DNA of 64,000 bases from Trueperella pyogenes (GCF_001070855.1 NZ_JVLH01000009.1:248001-312000); one strand, 5' to 3'. Positions 1-9,007 are shown, numbered from the stretch's first letter. Notes: generated by a model from the sequence alone, not told the origin. Made by a program: numbers and translations.

Positions 1-1
1 G

Positions 2-1144
2 AGCCTTGCAGAGACTGCGAAGAGCTTGATCTTAACCTCTGGTGCTCAGGCCCTGCAGTACGGTTCCGGTCAAGGCTGGGAACCTCTACGCGAGCAACTT
101 GTGAGCGTGATGACCTATGACGGAATCATTGGCGCCGACCCCGACGACGTCGTGATCACTACCGGCTCACAGCAAGCCCTTGACCTCATGGCAGAGCTTT
201 TCATCAACGCGGGCGATGTTGTTTTGGCTGAGTCTCCTTCGTATGTGGGCGCTCTGGGATGTTTCCGTGCTCGCCAGGCCGATGTTGTTCACGTTGATTT
301 GGATGAAGATGGCCTGATTCCCGAGGCCTTGGAAGAGACGATCCGTCGCCTAAAGTCTGCCGGTCGCGCGATCAAATTCCTCTACACAATTCCGAATTTC
401 CAAAACCCTGCTGGCGTGACCTTGACTCTTGAAAGGCGTCAACGCATTGCAGAGATTTGTATGCGTGAGCATGTGCTGATCTTGGAAGACAATCCCTACG
501 GTTTGCTCGGCTTCCATTCAGATCCTCTGCCGGCTATTCATTCTTTCTCCCCCGAGGGTGTTGTCTACCTGGGCTCGGTTTCTAAGATGTTTGCTCCCGG
601 TATGCGTATTGGATGGGCGCTCGCCCCCCACGCTATCCGCGCAAAGCTGATCTTGGCCTCGGAAGCAGCTATTTTGTCGCCCGGCATGTTCGGACAGATG
701 TTCCTGTCCAGCTATCTGAACAATTACGACTGGTATGGCCAGGTAAAGGTCTACCGGGCAATGTATGCCGAGCGCTGCAAAGCGATGTTAGATGCTCTTG
801 ATGAGTACATGCCTGAGTGTTCGTGGACCAAGCCTGTCGGTGGCTTTTACACCTGGGTAACGCTGCCTGAGGGCTTGAATGCTCGCAGCATGCTTCCCCG
901 CGCTGTGAAGGCGCAAGTTGCCTACGTTTCAGGTACTGCTTTCTACTACGACGGTCGCGGAACTGATCACATGCGTCTATCTTTCTGCTATCCGGAACCG
1001 GATCGCATTCGTGAGGGTGTCCGCCGCCTTGCTGGGGTCGTCAATGCCGAAAAACAATTGGTCGACATGTTCGGTGTTGCCCCTGAAGAAGATGCTGAAT
1101 TTTTAACTAACCGTCATGACGGTTCTGTTCACACCGAAGACTGA
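2..1144 (+). CDS. PLP-dependent aminotransferase (fold type I), 5'-truncated
   Basis: The reading frame is open to the first base of the window, so the N-terminus lies outside. Visible are the fold-type-I segment 'LQYGSGQGWEPLREQL', the 'NFQNPAG' loop, the PLP lysine in 'GSVSKMFAPGMRIGW' and a C-terminal small domain. The layout matches the LysN/2-aminoadipate and MocR-catalytic-domain group, which transfers amino groups between an amino acid and a 2-oxo acid in the cytoplasm. The substrate cannot be read from sequence. The Ddl-type ligase starts 15 nt downstream behind AAGGAG, so the two are probably cotranscribed. This pair next to parB recurs in related actinobacteria, as far as I recall. 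Confidence 0.85.
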   Translation, partial: SLAETAKSLILTSGAQALQYGSGQGWEPLREQLVSVMTYDGIIGADPDDVVITTGSQQALDLMAELFINAGDVVLAESPSYVGALGCFRARQADVVHVDLDEDGLIPEALEETIRRLKSAGRAIKFLYTIPNFQNPAGVTLTLERRQRIAEICMREHVLILEDNPYGLLGFHSDPLPAIHSFSPEGVVYLGSVSKMFAPGMRIGWALAPHAIRAKLILASEAAILSPGMFGQMFLSSYLNNYDWYGQVKVYRAMYAERCKAMLDALDEYMPECSWTKPVGGFYTWVTLPEGLNARSMLPRAVKAQVAYVSGTAFYYDGRGTDHMRLSFCYPEPDRIREGVRRLAGVVNAEKQLVDMFGVAPEEDAEFLTNRHDGSVHTED

Positions 1145-1159
1145 CAAGGAGAAACCCTC

Positions 1160-2110
1160 ATGTCCGCTCAATCTTTGAAGGTGCTTATTGTCGCCGGAGG
1201 TCTGACCCACGAACGCGATGTTTCCGTGCGTTCGGGGCGACGTGTTGCAAATTCGCTGGTCAATCAGGGTTTTGCGGCCAAGGTTGTCGATTTTGATCAA
1301 AACCTTCCCTCGGCAATTTCGGATTTTCAGCCCGATGTTATTTGGCCGCTTGTGCATGGCTCCATCGGTGAAGATGGATCCTTGCAAACCCTTCTTGAAG
1401 GAATCGGAATTCCTTACGTGGGTTCAACTCCCGCCCAAGCGATGCTCGCATCGAATAAGCCCACTGCCAAGGCTTTGGTTGGCTCCGCAGGGCTTGATAC
1501 CCCCGGGTGGATCGCTCTTCCCCAGCTTCTGTTCCGCCAGCTTGGCGCACAGAATGTTCTGAAGATGATTGAGGCCGGACTGAGCTTTCCTTTGGTTGTT
1601 AAGCCTTCCTCGGGTGGATCAGCCCTGGGGATGTCAAAGGCCTACGACGCCAGCGATCTTCGCTCAGCGATGGTTGATGCCTTCTCTTATGAGGAGCACG
1701 TCATGCTCGAGCGCTACGTTGCCGGACGTGATATCGCGGTTTCGGTCATCGATTTAGAAGATGGCCCTCTTGCGCTTCCTCCCGTCGAGGTAGCTACCGA
1801 TGATGGGCACTACGACTACGAAGCTCGCTACACAACCGATGAGAGTGAATACTTCGTCCCCGCTCGGCTGAGCGACGACGAGATGACCGATGTCCAGTCT
1901 GCGGCAATTCAGATTCACGAGCTCTTGGGCCTGCGTGATCTTTCACGTATCGACTTCATCGCTGATGAAGACGGAAACTTCTGGTTTATCGATGCGAATG
2001 TTTCGCCCGGTATGACTGATACCTCGCTATTCCCTCAGGCCGCCGAAGCGACGGGCTCTTTCGACGAGATCTGTGCATCGATTGTCCAGTATGTCGCACA
2101 GCGTGCATAG
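1160..2110 (+). CDS. D-alanine--D-alanine ligase-type ATP-grasp enzyme
   Basis: 316 aa, the usual Ddl length. N-terminal 'GGLTHERDVSVRSG' is the Ddl substrate loop, 'KPSSGGSALGMSK' the ATP-grasp glycine loop, and 'FIDANVSPGMTDTSLFP' the C-terminal metal/phosphate signature in which the family reads E-x-N-x-x-PGMT. The acidic residue here is Asp instead of Glu. Ddl joins two D-alanines with ATP for peptidoglycan. Whether this copy makes D-Ala-D-Ala or another dipeptide is open, because its motifs are slightly divergent. ATG start behind AAGGAG, 9 nt spacing. Ends in a strong terminator hairpin. Confidence 0.8.
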   Translation: MSAQSLKVLIVAGGLTHERDVSVRSGRRVANSLVNQGFAAKVVDFDQNLPSAISDFQPDVIWPLVHGSIGEDGSLQTLLEGIGIPYVGSTPAQAMLASNKPTAKALVGSAGLDTPGWIALPQLLFRQLGAQNVLKMIEAGLSFPLVVKPSSGGSALGMSKAYDASDLRSAMVDAFSYEEHVMLERYVAGRDIAVSVIDLEDGPLALPPVEVATDDGHYDYEARYTTDESEYFVPARLSDDEMTDVQSAAIQIHELLGLRDLSRIDFIADEDGNFWFIDANVSPGMTDTSLFPQAAEATGSFDEICASIVQYVAQRA

Positions 2111-2153
2111 CTGCCTCCACCAGAACATTTTCGCTCTATAGTTTCGGGCTACA

Positions 2154-2195
2154 AGTTTGGGGCTGCACCACCATGGTGTAGCCCCAAACTTTATT
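2154..2195. terminator. Intrinsic terminator between convergent ddl-like and HAD genes
   Basis: A 17-bp stem with one G-T pair (arms 2154-2170 and 2174-2190) and a 3-nt loop is followed by TTTATTCT on the plus strand. It lies between two convergent genes and could serve both. Confidence 0.85.
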
Positions 2196-2204
2196 CTCAT
2201 GCTT

Positions 2205-2840
2205 TTAAAGAATGCCCAGTTTCTTCAAGTCTTCTCTTACAGCATCGACGTTTTCCCAGGTCAGAGCATGTATATCAAGATACTCCGCAGCCTTGACGTA
2301 CTCTGATCGATCGTCAATGTAGAGAAGTTTGTCTGGCTCTCGTTGGGCCGAAGCAAGCGCTTCTCGATAGATCCCTCGATTCGGTTTTGTGATACCGACA
2401 TGCGAGGAGAAGATCATCGGACCGTTGATATACCTTTGAGCCCAAACGCTTTCCATCACTACCGATGCGTGCGTCGCGGGCATATTCGTAAGCAACCCTA
2501 AGTGATACCCCACACTTCTCAGGTCACTGAGAAGATGTGCCGCCGCTTCGTCGATAGCGTGCATACGCGAAGCATCCGCGGTCACCAGCTTATGGATTTG
2601 ATCTTCTGATGGTTGGGGTAGGCCGCAATCTCCTGCAACTGAATCCCAGAACTCTAGATCCGACATTCCTTCGTCATATGTGTCGCGATGTGCCCACACG
2701 GCTTTATCGACCAGCGACACGCATTCTGCAGAGTCATCAAGGCCAATAATCGATGCAAATTCTCGCGGGTCCGGACGTTGGCTAACTAAGACTCCTCCGA
2801 CATCGAAGAAAATTAGTTCAGTATTGAGCTCGTCAGCCAT
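2205..2840 (-). CDS. HAD-superfamily hydrolase (YihX/epoxide-hydrolase-N-type)
   Basis: 211 aa. Motif I is 'FFDVGGVLVS', with the nucleophile Asp but Gly at the +2 position, as in YihX-like sugar-phosphate phosphatases and haloacid dehalogenases. Motif II is 'LLTNMP', the motif III lysine is in 'GITKPNRGIY', and motif IV is 'LLYIDDRSEY'. It probably dephosphorylates a small cytoplasmic metabolite, substrate unknown. Start: GGAGG lies 9 nt before this ATG, whereas the in-frame TTG three codons upstream directly abuts the GGAGG. It interrupts the aminotransferase/ddl-parB neighbourhood as a single gene. Confidence 0.8.
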   Translation of the reverse strand: MADELNTELIFFDVGGVLVSQRPDPREFASIIGLDDSAECVSLVDKAVWAHRDTYDEGMSDLEFWDSVAGDCGLPQPSEDQIHKLVTADASRMHAIDEAAAHLLSDLRSVGYHLGLLTNMPATHASVVMESVWAQRYINGPMIFSSHVGITKPNRGIYREALASAQREPDKLLYIDDRSEYVKAAEYLDIHALTWENVDAVREDLKKLGIL

Positions 2841-3105
2841 GTATGTCAACCTCCGCCTCTATTCTCTCGCATGACTGTCGATTCAAACAAATTGACCAGT
2901 GTGAATCTCACGTTCAATACTGTTGTAATTCCTCCGAACTAACTTCGAGTACTCGCGCGGCTTGTAACTGCTTTTGACCTTCGCCTCCCTTATTTCAACA
3001 GGGCTTCCATGCACCTGCTGTACCTATAACTACTCACGCTGATCTTCAGATCTTTATGCAAAGCATGATTCAGGGAAGCTATCACTCATGCTGATATCAA
3101 ACACT

Positions 3106-3137
3106 GTGGGCGATGTTTCACGTGAAACATCGCCCAC
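3106..3137. promoter_or_regulatory. parS site 1 inside a 32-bp perfect palindrome
   Basis: The 16-bp parS TGTTTCACGTGAAACA spans 3114-3129 and is extended on both sides so that 3106-3137 is a perfect inverted repeat with no loop. It lies just past the 3' end of parB, about 6 kb from oriC. ParB binds parS and spreads from it to form the segregation complex. The rest of the 2841-3207 gap shows no gene. Confidence 0.93.
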
Positions 3138-3207
3138 TAGCTGGTGATTGCATTGCTCAGTTATCTAAAAGCGATCACATCCAGCACAACTGAATTCAAG
3201 TTATGCT

Positions 3208-4521
3208 CTATTGCCTGTTCGCATGCGGAATGAGAAGATCAGCAAGACGTTGCAGATCATCCGAACCTGCAAACTCGATGATGATCTTCCCCTTTCTCTT
3301 TCCCTCAGAAACAGTTACGCGTGTATCCCAGGCATCCGCAAGCACCTGGCTCATATGCTCGCCAAGCGGCGATGAAACCTTGACTCGCTTCAGTGAAGGC
3401 TTCGAAGGGCGCTGTACAGATCCAAGACGAACTAGTTCTTCAGTGGTTCGAACAGATAAACCTTCAGCAATGATCCGATTAGCAAGGATCTCCATATCTT
3501 CTGGCGTAGATAGGCCAAGTAGTGCTCGCGCATGTCCTGCTGACAAGACCTGCGCTGAGACCTTCTTCTGCACCGAGGCGGGGAGCTTTAGCAGCCGGAG
3601 AGTATTTGCAATTTGCGGGCGCGAACGCGCAATTTTCTTTGATAGCTCTTCCTGTGTGGCCCCGAAATCAGCCATGAGCTGCTGATATGCAAAAGCCTCT
3701 TCCAAAGGATTCAGCTGCGCTCGATGCAGGTTTTCAAGCAGTGCATCGCGGAGCAAGTCTTCATCTTCAGTGTGTCGAACGATGGCAGGGATCGAATCAA
3801 GCCCAGCAAGTTCGCTTGCGCGCAACCGTCGTTCACCCATAATGAGCTCATACCGAGCCTCTGGCTTTTCCTCGAGGAAGCTCTTGAGCATCTCAGAAGG
3901 CTCCTCATTAAGGGGAATGCGCCGAACCACAATCGGCTGCAAGACACCGACTTCTCGAATCGAAGCCGCGAGTTCGTTCAGGTCGTCTTCGTCGAAAATT
4001 TGGCGAGGCTGACGCGTATTGGGAACAATTTGTTCAAGCGGAATCTCCGCAAATGTAGCACCAGGCACCTGCATCAAATCCGATGTTTCACGTGAAACAT
4101 CATCAGTCAAAGGTGTTGCAGTGCTTATATTGTGCGCATGCGCTCTATCTTGCTTCGAACGCGAGGAAGACACACTTTGAGTCGAACCGGTAGTCTGCCC
4201 GGCCCCAGATGCAGACGCAACCTTCTCATCTGCTGAAGCGGTGCTACCTGCGGCTTTCGCACGTGCCTTACGCTGAGTTGATGACTTGGCCTTCTCCGAT
4301 ACCGACTGAGACGTTCGAGATTTCGGCTCAAGCAATTCACGGGCGGAACCTCCACGCACTGTCCCGGACGATTTACGCTCACCAGGGAAAAGAACATCGA
4401 GGGGTCGCTTGGCCACATCTTCGGGCTTTTCAGTTTGGGCTGGGGGGATGAGCGCACCTAAACCACGCCCTAAACCTGTACGTCGTTGGGGCTTATGAGT
4501 TGATTCTGATTGCACGGCCAT
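3208..4521 (-). CDS. parB: Chromosome-partitioning protein ParB
   Basis: 437 aa. The N-terminal 'GLGRGLGALIPP' box contacts ParA. After a low-complexity Ser/Ala/Lys linker (roughly residues 30-150) come the CTP-binding ParB/Srx domain with 'GERRLRASEL' and 'ENLHRAQLNPLEEA', the helix-turn-helix 'TQEELSKKIARSRPQIANTL' that reads parS, and a C-terminal dimerisation segment. ParB is a CTP-dependent DNA clamp that loads at parS and segregates origins together with ParA. Longer than the minimal family because of the linker. ATG chosen over a GTG two codons upstream; no clear Shine-Dalgarno for either. A parS site is embedded in the coding sequence and encodes VSRET. Confidence 0.95.
   Translation of the reverse strand: MAVQSESTHKPQRRTGLGRGLGALIPPAQTEKPEDVAKRPLDVLFPGERKSSGTVRGGSARELLEPKSRTSQSVSEKAKSSTQRKARAKAAGSTASADEKVASASGAGQTTGSTQSVSSSRSKQDRAHAHNISTATPLTDDVSRETSDLMQVPGATFAEIPLEQIVPNTRQPRQIFDEDDLNELAASIREVGVLQPIVVRRIPLNEEPSEMLKSFLEEKPEARYELIMGERRLRASELAGLDSIPAIVRHTEDEDLLRDALLENLHRAQLNPLEEAFAYQQLMADFGATQEELSKKIARSRPQIANTLRLLKLPASVQKKVSAQVLSAGHARALLGLSTPEDMEILANRIIAEGLSVRTTEELVRLGSVQRPSKPSLKRVKVSSPLGEHMSQVLADAWDTRVTVSEGKRKGKIIIEFAGSDDLQRLADLLIPHANRQ
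4084..4099. promoter_or_regulatory. parS site 2 (within parB)
   Basis: Exact TGTTTCACGTGAAACA inside the parB reading frame. The palindrome extends to 20 bp (4082-4101). Confidence 0.93.
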
Positions 4522-4562
4522 GCACACTTACCAATCTCGCAAATACTGAATGTTAACTACAT

Positions 4563-4578
4563 TGTTTCACGTGAAACA
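4563..4578. promoter_or_regulatory. parS site 3 (parA-parB intergenic)
   Basis: Exact TGTTTCACGTGAAACA, 42 bp upstream of the parB start, in the 189-bp parA-parB gap. Its place suggests that ParB can also autoregulate its own transcription (inference). Confidence 0.93.
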
Positions 4579-4710
4579 GCAAAATGTGTATCGAGCAAGC
4601 AAAAATGCGTTTTCACAGACGCGTTCTCCTGAGAAAAAGAATCAGGGCTCAACCGCCTATCAAAACGATCGAAACCCTGAAAAAGTGATTTAAATGAGCA
4701 AAAAGAGATA

Positions 4711-5580
4711 TTACTTCGCCAAGCGATGACTCAACTCGTAGGCAGCCCTGCGATAGGCAAGTGAGCCGGCGCCATTCGGATCGTAGGTGATAACGCTCTG
4801 CCCATAGCTTGGCGCTTCGGAGACACGAACCGAACGAGGAATGACAGTCTGCAACGTTTGCTCAGGGAAGTGTGAACGTACCTCATTCTCAACTTCCTCA
4901 GATAAGCGCGTACGCTTGTCGGCCATCGTGAGGAGCATAGTTGAAACATGTAGTTTTGGATTGAGGTCTGCGCTGATGCGATCAATGGTCGACCACAGCT
5001 GACTCAAACCTTCAAGCGCGTAGTACTCAGTCTGAATCGGAATCAAAACCTCATCAGCTGCAACCATCACGTTCAAGGTCACCAGACCAAGCGAGGGCGG
5101 ACAATCAATAAGGATCAGATCGATTTGCTGATACGCCTGAACGAAGTACTCAACGGCATCAGCAAGACGGAACTCCCTACGCTCAAGATCAACAAGCTCA
5201 ATTTCCGCGCCTGAAAGATCGATAGTAGCCGGGCACACCCACAGGTTATCCATCTCGGGGCAGGCTTGAAGAACTTCACCGATCGTCAATTGACCGGTGA
5301 TGACCTCATACGTCGAAGGCGTCCCAGGACCATGAGCAACGCCAAGAGCACTCGATGCGTTACCTTGAGCGTCAGCGTCGATGACAACGACCTTCAGACC
5401 TGCCAACGCAAAAGAAGCTGCAAGATTGACAACCGAAGTAGTCTTACCAACGCCACCCTTTTGATTCGCTACCGCAATGACACGTGTCGACGCGGGTACG
5501 CCAAACTCAGCCGTTTCAAGGAACTCTCGATCCTGAAAATTCCGCGTAATTTGGTCCGAAAGTGGGGTATCGCCGGCCAT
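4711..5580 (-). CDS. parA: Chromosome-partitioning ATPase ParA (Soj)
   Basis: 289 aa, typical of Soj/ParA. The deviant Walker A 'NQKGGVGKTTSVVNL' has the signature lysine, 'VVVIDADAQGNASSALG' is A', and 'LILIDCPPSLGLVTLNVM' is Walker B. It forms ATP-dependent dimers on nucleoid DNA and pulls ParB-parS complexes apart. The ATG at 5580 is preferred because AGAAAGG lies 11 nt upstream; an in-frame start 11 codons earlier lacks a ribosome site. Located between rsmG and parB as in nearly all actinobacteria. Confidence 0.96.
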   Translation of the reverse strand: MAGDTPLSDQITRNFQDREFLETAEFGVPASTRVIAVANQKGGVGKTTSVVNLAASFALAGLKVVVIDADAQGNASSALGVAHGPGTPSTYEVITGQLTIGEVLQACPEMDNLWVCPATIDLSGAEIELVDLERREFRLADAVEYFVQAYQQIDLILIDCPPSLGLVTLNVMVAADEVLIPIQTEYYALEGLSQLWSTIDRISADLNPKLHVSTMLLTMADKRTRLSEEVENEVRSHFPEQTLQTVIPRSVRVSEAPSYGQSVITYDPNGAGSLAYRRAAYELSHRLAK

Positions 5581-5677
5581 AAAACACAAGCCTTTCTCAC
5601 ACGTCAATGACACAAGTGTAGGCAGTCATGCCCGCGAGAGAAAACCGAGGACACACCCGTGGAAAAGAAATGAGGAA

Positions 5678-6349
5678 TTAGGAACGAAGTCTCTTCGCAA
5701 CAACGACGTAAGTCGAATCGTCTTCCATTACCGAGGGAACCTCATGGATCTGAGCACTCAGATGATGACGCTTCAACTCGACAGCAGCAGCCTCGACTTC
5801 TTCGCTCGCACGGCGCCCCTTGAGAGCGACAAGAGAACCACCGGGAGCAATGAGCTTTGAAGTCATACGCACGAGCTTCGTCATATTCGCCAATGCACGT
5901 GCTGTCACCACATCGGCCTTGCCCTTACCGCGCAGTTCCTCGGCACGAGCCTGATGAATGCTGACATTGTCCAAACCAAGAGTATCCACAACATCAGCAA
6001 GCCATTCGCAACGTCGCGCCATGGGCTCAGCAAGATGAACATCAAGATCTGGGCGGCAAATCGCAATAACGATCCCAGGGAAGCCTGCCCCGGAACCGAC
6101 ATCCAAAATCTGTCCCTTCTTGGGAAGAAAATCCAAGACGGCGGCAGAGTTCACCAGGTGCCTCGACCAGAGTCGGGGGAGCTCGCGCGGACCGATCAGC
6201 CCGCGGAGCTCACCTTCCTCAACAAGCATGTTCGCAAACTCGGCAATGTCTGGATACGCCAGACCAAAAAGCTCTCGAACCTCAGGTCCGGGAACCTCAA
6301 GTTCAAACTCATTTTCGGCCTCGCGAGGGGAATTACCGAGCGCGTCCAC
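5678..6349 (-). CDS. rsmG: 16S rRNA (guanine527-N7)-methyltransferase RsmG
   Basis: 223 aa. The SAM-binding motif I 'ILDVGSGAGFPGIVIAI' and 'LAEPMARRCEWL' are RsmG features, as is the upstream 'LPRLWSRHLVNSAAV' substrate segment. It methylates G527 of 16S rRNA; loss gives low-level streptomycin resistance in other bacteria. The GTG start follows the khpB stop directly and has AGGAGG 5 nt upstream, so translation is coupled. Confidence 0.95.
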   Translation of the reverse strand: MDALGNSPREAENEFELEVPGPEVRELFGLAYPDIAEFANMLVEEGELRGLIGPRELPRLWSRHLVNSAAVLDFLPKKGQILDVGSGAGFPGIVIAICRPDLDVHLAEPMARRCEWLADVVDTLGLDNVSIHQARAEELRGKGKADVVTARALANMTKLVRMTSKLIAPGGSLVALKGRRASEEVEAAAVELKRHHLSAQIHEVPSVMEDDSTYVVVAKRLRS

Positions 6350-6886
6350 TCAGGCCTCCTCGGCCTCGTCGGCGGAGTCAGAATCGGCGTCAGCATCCTC
6401 AACAGGAAGGATCACAACGCGACGACGGGGCTCAACACCCTCGGACTCACTGCGAAGGCCCTCGGAAGCAACAACGTCGTGGCAGACCTTGCGCTCGAAG
6501 GGGTTCATGGGCTCAAGCTTCTGAGGCTCACCGGTCGCGCGAAGTCGCGCAATTGCCTCGTGAGTGAGGTCCTGAAGATCAGCCTTACGATCGGCACGGA
6601 AGCCCGCGATATCAAGCATCAGACGCGAACGCTCGCCGGTCTCGGTCTGAACAGCAAGGCGCGTGAGTTCCTGAAGGGCGTCAACAACTTCACCGTCTTC
6701 GCCAACAAGGTGATCCAGAGCAGAGGGATCTTCCGAAATGATCTCTACTGATGCGCGGCCATTCTCGACATCAATCTCAATGTCGCCGTCGAGGTCAGCG
6801 ATATCCAGCAGTTCTTCCAAGTAATCGGCAGCGAGCTCGCCTTCTTCCTCAAGGCGCGAGAGCTCGTTTGTCGTTTCTTCGCTCAT
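6350..6886 (-). CDS. khpB: KH-R3H RNA-binding protein KhpB (Jag)
   Basis: 178 aa. An acidic N-terminus leads into a KH-like domain (about 35-95), then an R3H domain holding 'PMNPFERKVCHDVV' and 'GLRSESEGVEPRR'. Jag/KhpB binds single-stranded RNA and influences cell elongation and division in Gram-positives. It sits between yidC and rsmG, as Rv3920c does in Mycobacterium. The C-terminal tail is Asp/Glu/Ala-rich. Confidence 0.92.
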   Translation of the reverse strand: MSEETTNELSRLEEEGELAADYLEELLDIADLDGDIEIDVENGRASVEIISEDPSALDHLVGEDGEVVDALQELTRLAVQTETGERSRLMLDIAGFRADRKADLQDLTHEAIARLRATGEPQKLEPMNPFERKVCHDVVASEGLRSESEGVEPRRRVVILPVEDADADSDSADEAEEA

Positions 6887-6940
6887 GTTTATCCTCCGTA
6901 GGGGTTTGATGCCTCAGGCATCGAATGGTCTATGGGCGCC

Positions 6941-8242
6941 TCAGCGCTTCTTCTTCTTTGCAGCGGCGCGGCGAGCCTTGCGGCGTTCCTGGCGCTTGCG
7001 CTCGAGCTCTGCGGCTACATCATCTGACGAGGCCTCGGAAGAAGCAGTCTGTCCGCCACGAGCGCGAACCTGACGCTGGGCCTCTTCACGCTTAGCGGCA
7101 GCCTCACGACGTTCTGCTGCGCGCTCAGTCGCAACCTTGACACCCTTCATCCAGACCTCATCAGGAAGGGTCGTCCACTCTTGCATGGACAGGTTGCGGT
7201 AAACAGAAACGATCTCTCCGGCACTCATGGCCTCCGGGAAATCAGAGGCGATCTTCTGACGCTTGGCGCGGCTGCGAACCTCGGTCAGCGTGGTCTCGTT
7301 AAGAACCTTGAGTTCATCAGATCCATCGGCCAGATCGCGACGCTTCTCGTCGTAGTCCGCGAAGAAGGGACGTGCCCACGACTGGTAGGCATCCTGACGC
7401 TTGGCCAAGAGTTCTTTGTAAGCAGCGGAGTTCGGATTCGGAATATTCTTAATCACCCACAGCATCTGCAGGTAGCCCCAAATGCCCGCGGTCGTCGTGT
7501 AGATCACGACACCCATCTGGAAGAACAGGCCCGAGAAGATGAACATGAAGGGCATGAAGTACATCATCATGCGCTGCGAACGAACCATGGGGTTGTTTGG
7601 ATCCTGGTTCTGCGGCATGTTCTTCGTCATCGTCAGCCGGATGGTCAAGAACTGCGTTGCAACCATAACAATGATGAAAATGACGAAGACCAGAGTCGGC
7701 AGCGACATGAGCTGCGCGTCGCGAATGGTGTGCGACAGCGGGACACCGAAGACCTGGGAGGCATCAATTTCGCTGGCGACCGACTGAGTGATCGGACCCA
7801 GTGAATCAATGTGGCGCGAACCGACCGAGTAGGTGTTTTCAGCAAGTGCGTGGATTGCGTAGATCGCGCGGTACATCGCGAAAAGAACGGGCAGCTGAAC
7901 AAGCATCGGCAAGCAGGACGCGAAGGGGTTCACTCCGTACTTCTTATTGAGTTCGGAGATTTCTTGCTGCATCCGCTGGCGCGAGGCGACGTCAGTCTTT
8001 CCCTTGTACTTCGCCTGAATCTTCTGCATTTGGGGCTGAACAATGGAGGTGCCCCTCATGCTCTTCAGCTGCTTGAGGTACAGCGGGATGATGAGCACGC
8101 GCACAAGAACGGTCAGCAGGATGATGGAGATAATCCATGCAAGTCCTGCACCTGAACTCATTCCAACAAGCAGAAGCAAGTCGTGAATTCGAATCCACAG
8201 CCATGCGACTGCGACAACGAAGGGATAGAGAATGGAATCCAC
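6941..8242 (-). CDS. yidC: Membrane protein insertase YidC
   Basis: 433 aa. The N-terminal membrane segment (about 5-28), 'LAWIISIILLTVLVRVLIIP' and a cytoplasmic coiled hairpin ('QPQMQKIQAKYKGK') followed by 'NPFASCLPMLVQLPVLFAMY' are the YidC/Oxa1 core. The C-terminus is a long Lys/Arg tail ending RRAAAKKKKR, which would contact the ribosome. It inserts membrane proteins alone or with SecYEG. GTG start with AAGGAG 7 nt upstream. It lacks the periplasmic P1 domain of Gram-negatives, as expected. Confidence 0.95.
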   Translation of the reverse strand: MDSILYPFVVAVAWLWIRIHDLLLLVGMSSGAGLAWIISIILLTVLVRVLIIPLYLKQLKSMRGTSIVQPQMQKIQAKYKGKTDVASRQRMQQEISELNKKYGVNPFASCLPMLVQLPVLFAMYRAIYAIHALAENTYSVGSRHIDSLGPITQSVASEIDASQVFGVPLSHTIRDAQLMSLPTLVFVIFIIVMVATQFLTIRLTMTKNMPQNQDPNNPMVRSQRMMMYFMPFMFIFSGLFFQMGVVIYTTTAGIWGYLQMLWVIKNIPNPNSAAYKELLAKRQDAYQSWARPFFADYDEKRRDLADGSDELKVLNETTLTEVRSRAKRQKIASDFPEAMSAGEIVSVYRNLSMQEWTTLPDEVWMKGVKVATERAAERREAAAKREEAQRQVRARGGQTASSEASSDDVAAELERKRQERRKARRAAAKKKKR

Positions 8243-8253
8243 AGGAGATCTCC

Positions 8254-8631
8254 TTATGATGCGCGGGGGACACCGCTCGTGTCCGCGTGGTGCTCGGCTC
8301 CTGCCGAGAAGTCTTGATTATTCATGCCCATCACGGGCCGTGCCCAAGGATCGTCGAATCCGGCCCAATCTGCCGGAGGGACCCAGGCCTCGCCAGTCCA
8401 CTTGCCGCGAGCGGGAACTTCATCGACCCCGCCAAGGCTCCACGGATTACAACGAAGGATGCGCCACACGGCCAGGATTGTCCCTTTGACGAGGCCGTGG
8501 GTGTGCAATGCGCCCAAAGCGTAGCTTGAGCAGGTGGGGTAGTAGCGACAACGCGGGGCACACATGGGGGAGATGAAACGCTGGTAGAAACGCACCGGAA
8601 GAATGGCAATGTACGCAAAAGGAGAGCTCAT
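8254..8631 (-). CDS. yidD: Membrane protein insertion efficiency factor YidD
   Basis: 125 aa. '[20 protein letters not shown]' followed by '[12 protein letters not shown]' is the YidD signature with the invariant cysteines, then '[17 protein letters not shown]'. The roughly 50-residue C-terminal extension is poorly conserved. It assists YidC-dependent insertion at the membrane. The ATG overlaps the rnpA stop as ATGA, so this start is used and not the longer upstream frame. The stop lies 11 nt before the yidC start. Confidence 0.93.
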   Translation of the reverse strand: MSSPFAYIAILPVRFYQRFISPMCAPRCRYYPTCSSYALGALHTHGLVKGTILAVWRILRCNPWSLGGVDEVPARGKWTGEAWVPPADWAGFDDPWARPVMGMNNQDFSAGAEHHADTSGVPRAS

Positions 8632-8996
8632 GGGCGACCTCCCTCCCGATGATCCCATTTCTTCCATGCACGGCGAAGAACTTGGTCTAATTCTTCCCCA
8701 AGTTCGCACGAACTTGCACCCAAGGCGTCATGCTTAACGCGAACAACGACACGTGCTCCCTGAGGAAGTGCGCTCAAGCGTTCTTTCATGAGGTGACGCA
8801 ATTGCCGTTTAACTCGGTTACGTCCAACCGCTCGTTTAATTTGGCTTTTAGGTACGACGAAACCGACGAGGCGTGAATCACTATCCTCGTCGGTTCGACA
8901 ATGCACAATGAGCCTTTGCTGACCCGCGCGCGATCCGCTTCGGATTGCGAGGCGGAAGTCCGCTGGATTCACCATGCGGTTCGAGCGGGGCAACAC
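8628..8996 (-). CDS. rnpA: Ribonuclease P protein component
   Basis: 122 aa. Begins with the family's 'LPRSNRM' and carries the RNR motif in '[15 protein letters not shown]'. This basic protein binds RNase P RNA and helps remove the 5' leader of pre-tRNAs. GTG start, 11 nt after rpmH, overlapping yidD by 4 nt at the end: one rpmH-rnpA-yidD-yidC transcript is likely. Confidence 0.94.
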   Translation of the reverse strand: MLPRSNRMVNPADFRLAIRSGSRAGQQRLIVHCRTDEDSDSRLVGFVVPKSQIKRAVGRNRVKRQLRHLMKERLSALPQGARVVVRVKHDALGASSCELGEELDQVLRRAWKKWDHREGGRP

Positions 8997-9007
8997 CTCG
9001 CGAAAGC

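Noticed and set aside
2889-2920. TTGACC...TACTGT promoter-like pair in the HAD-parB gap
   Set aside because: Spacer of 20 nt is too long and no gene is oriented to use it.
8243-8254. Shine-Dalgarno of yidC inside the palindrome AGGAGATCTCCT
   Set aside because: Only a 4-bp stem could form in RNA; too weak to call a switch.
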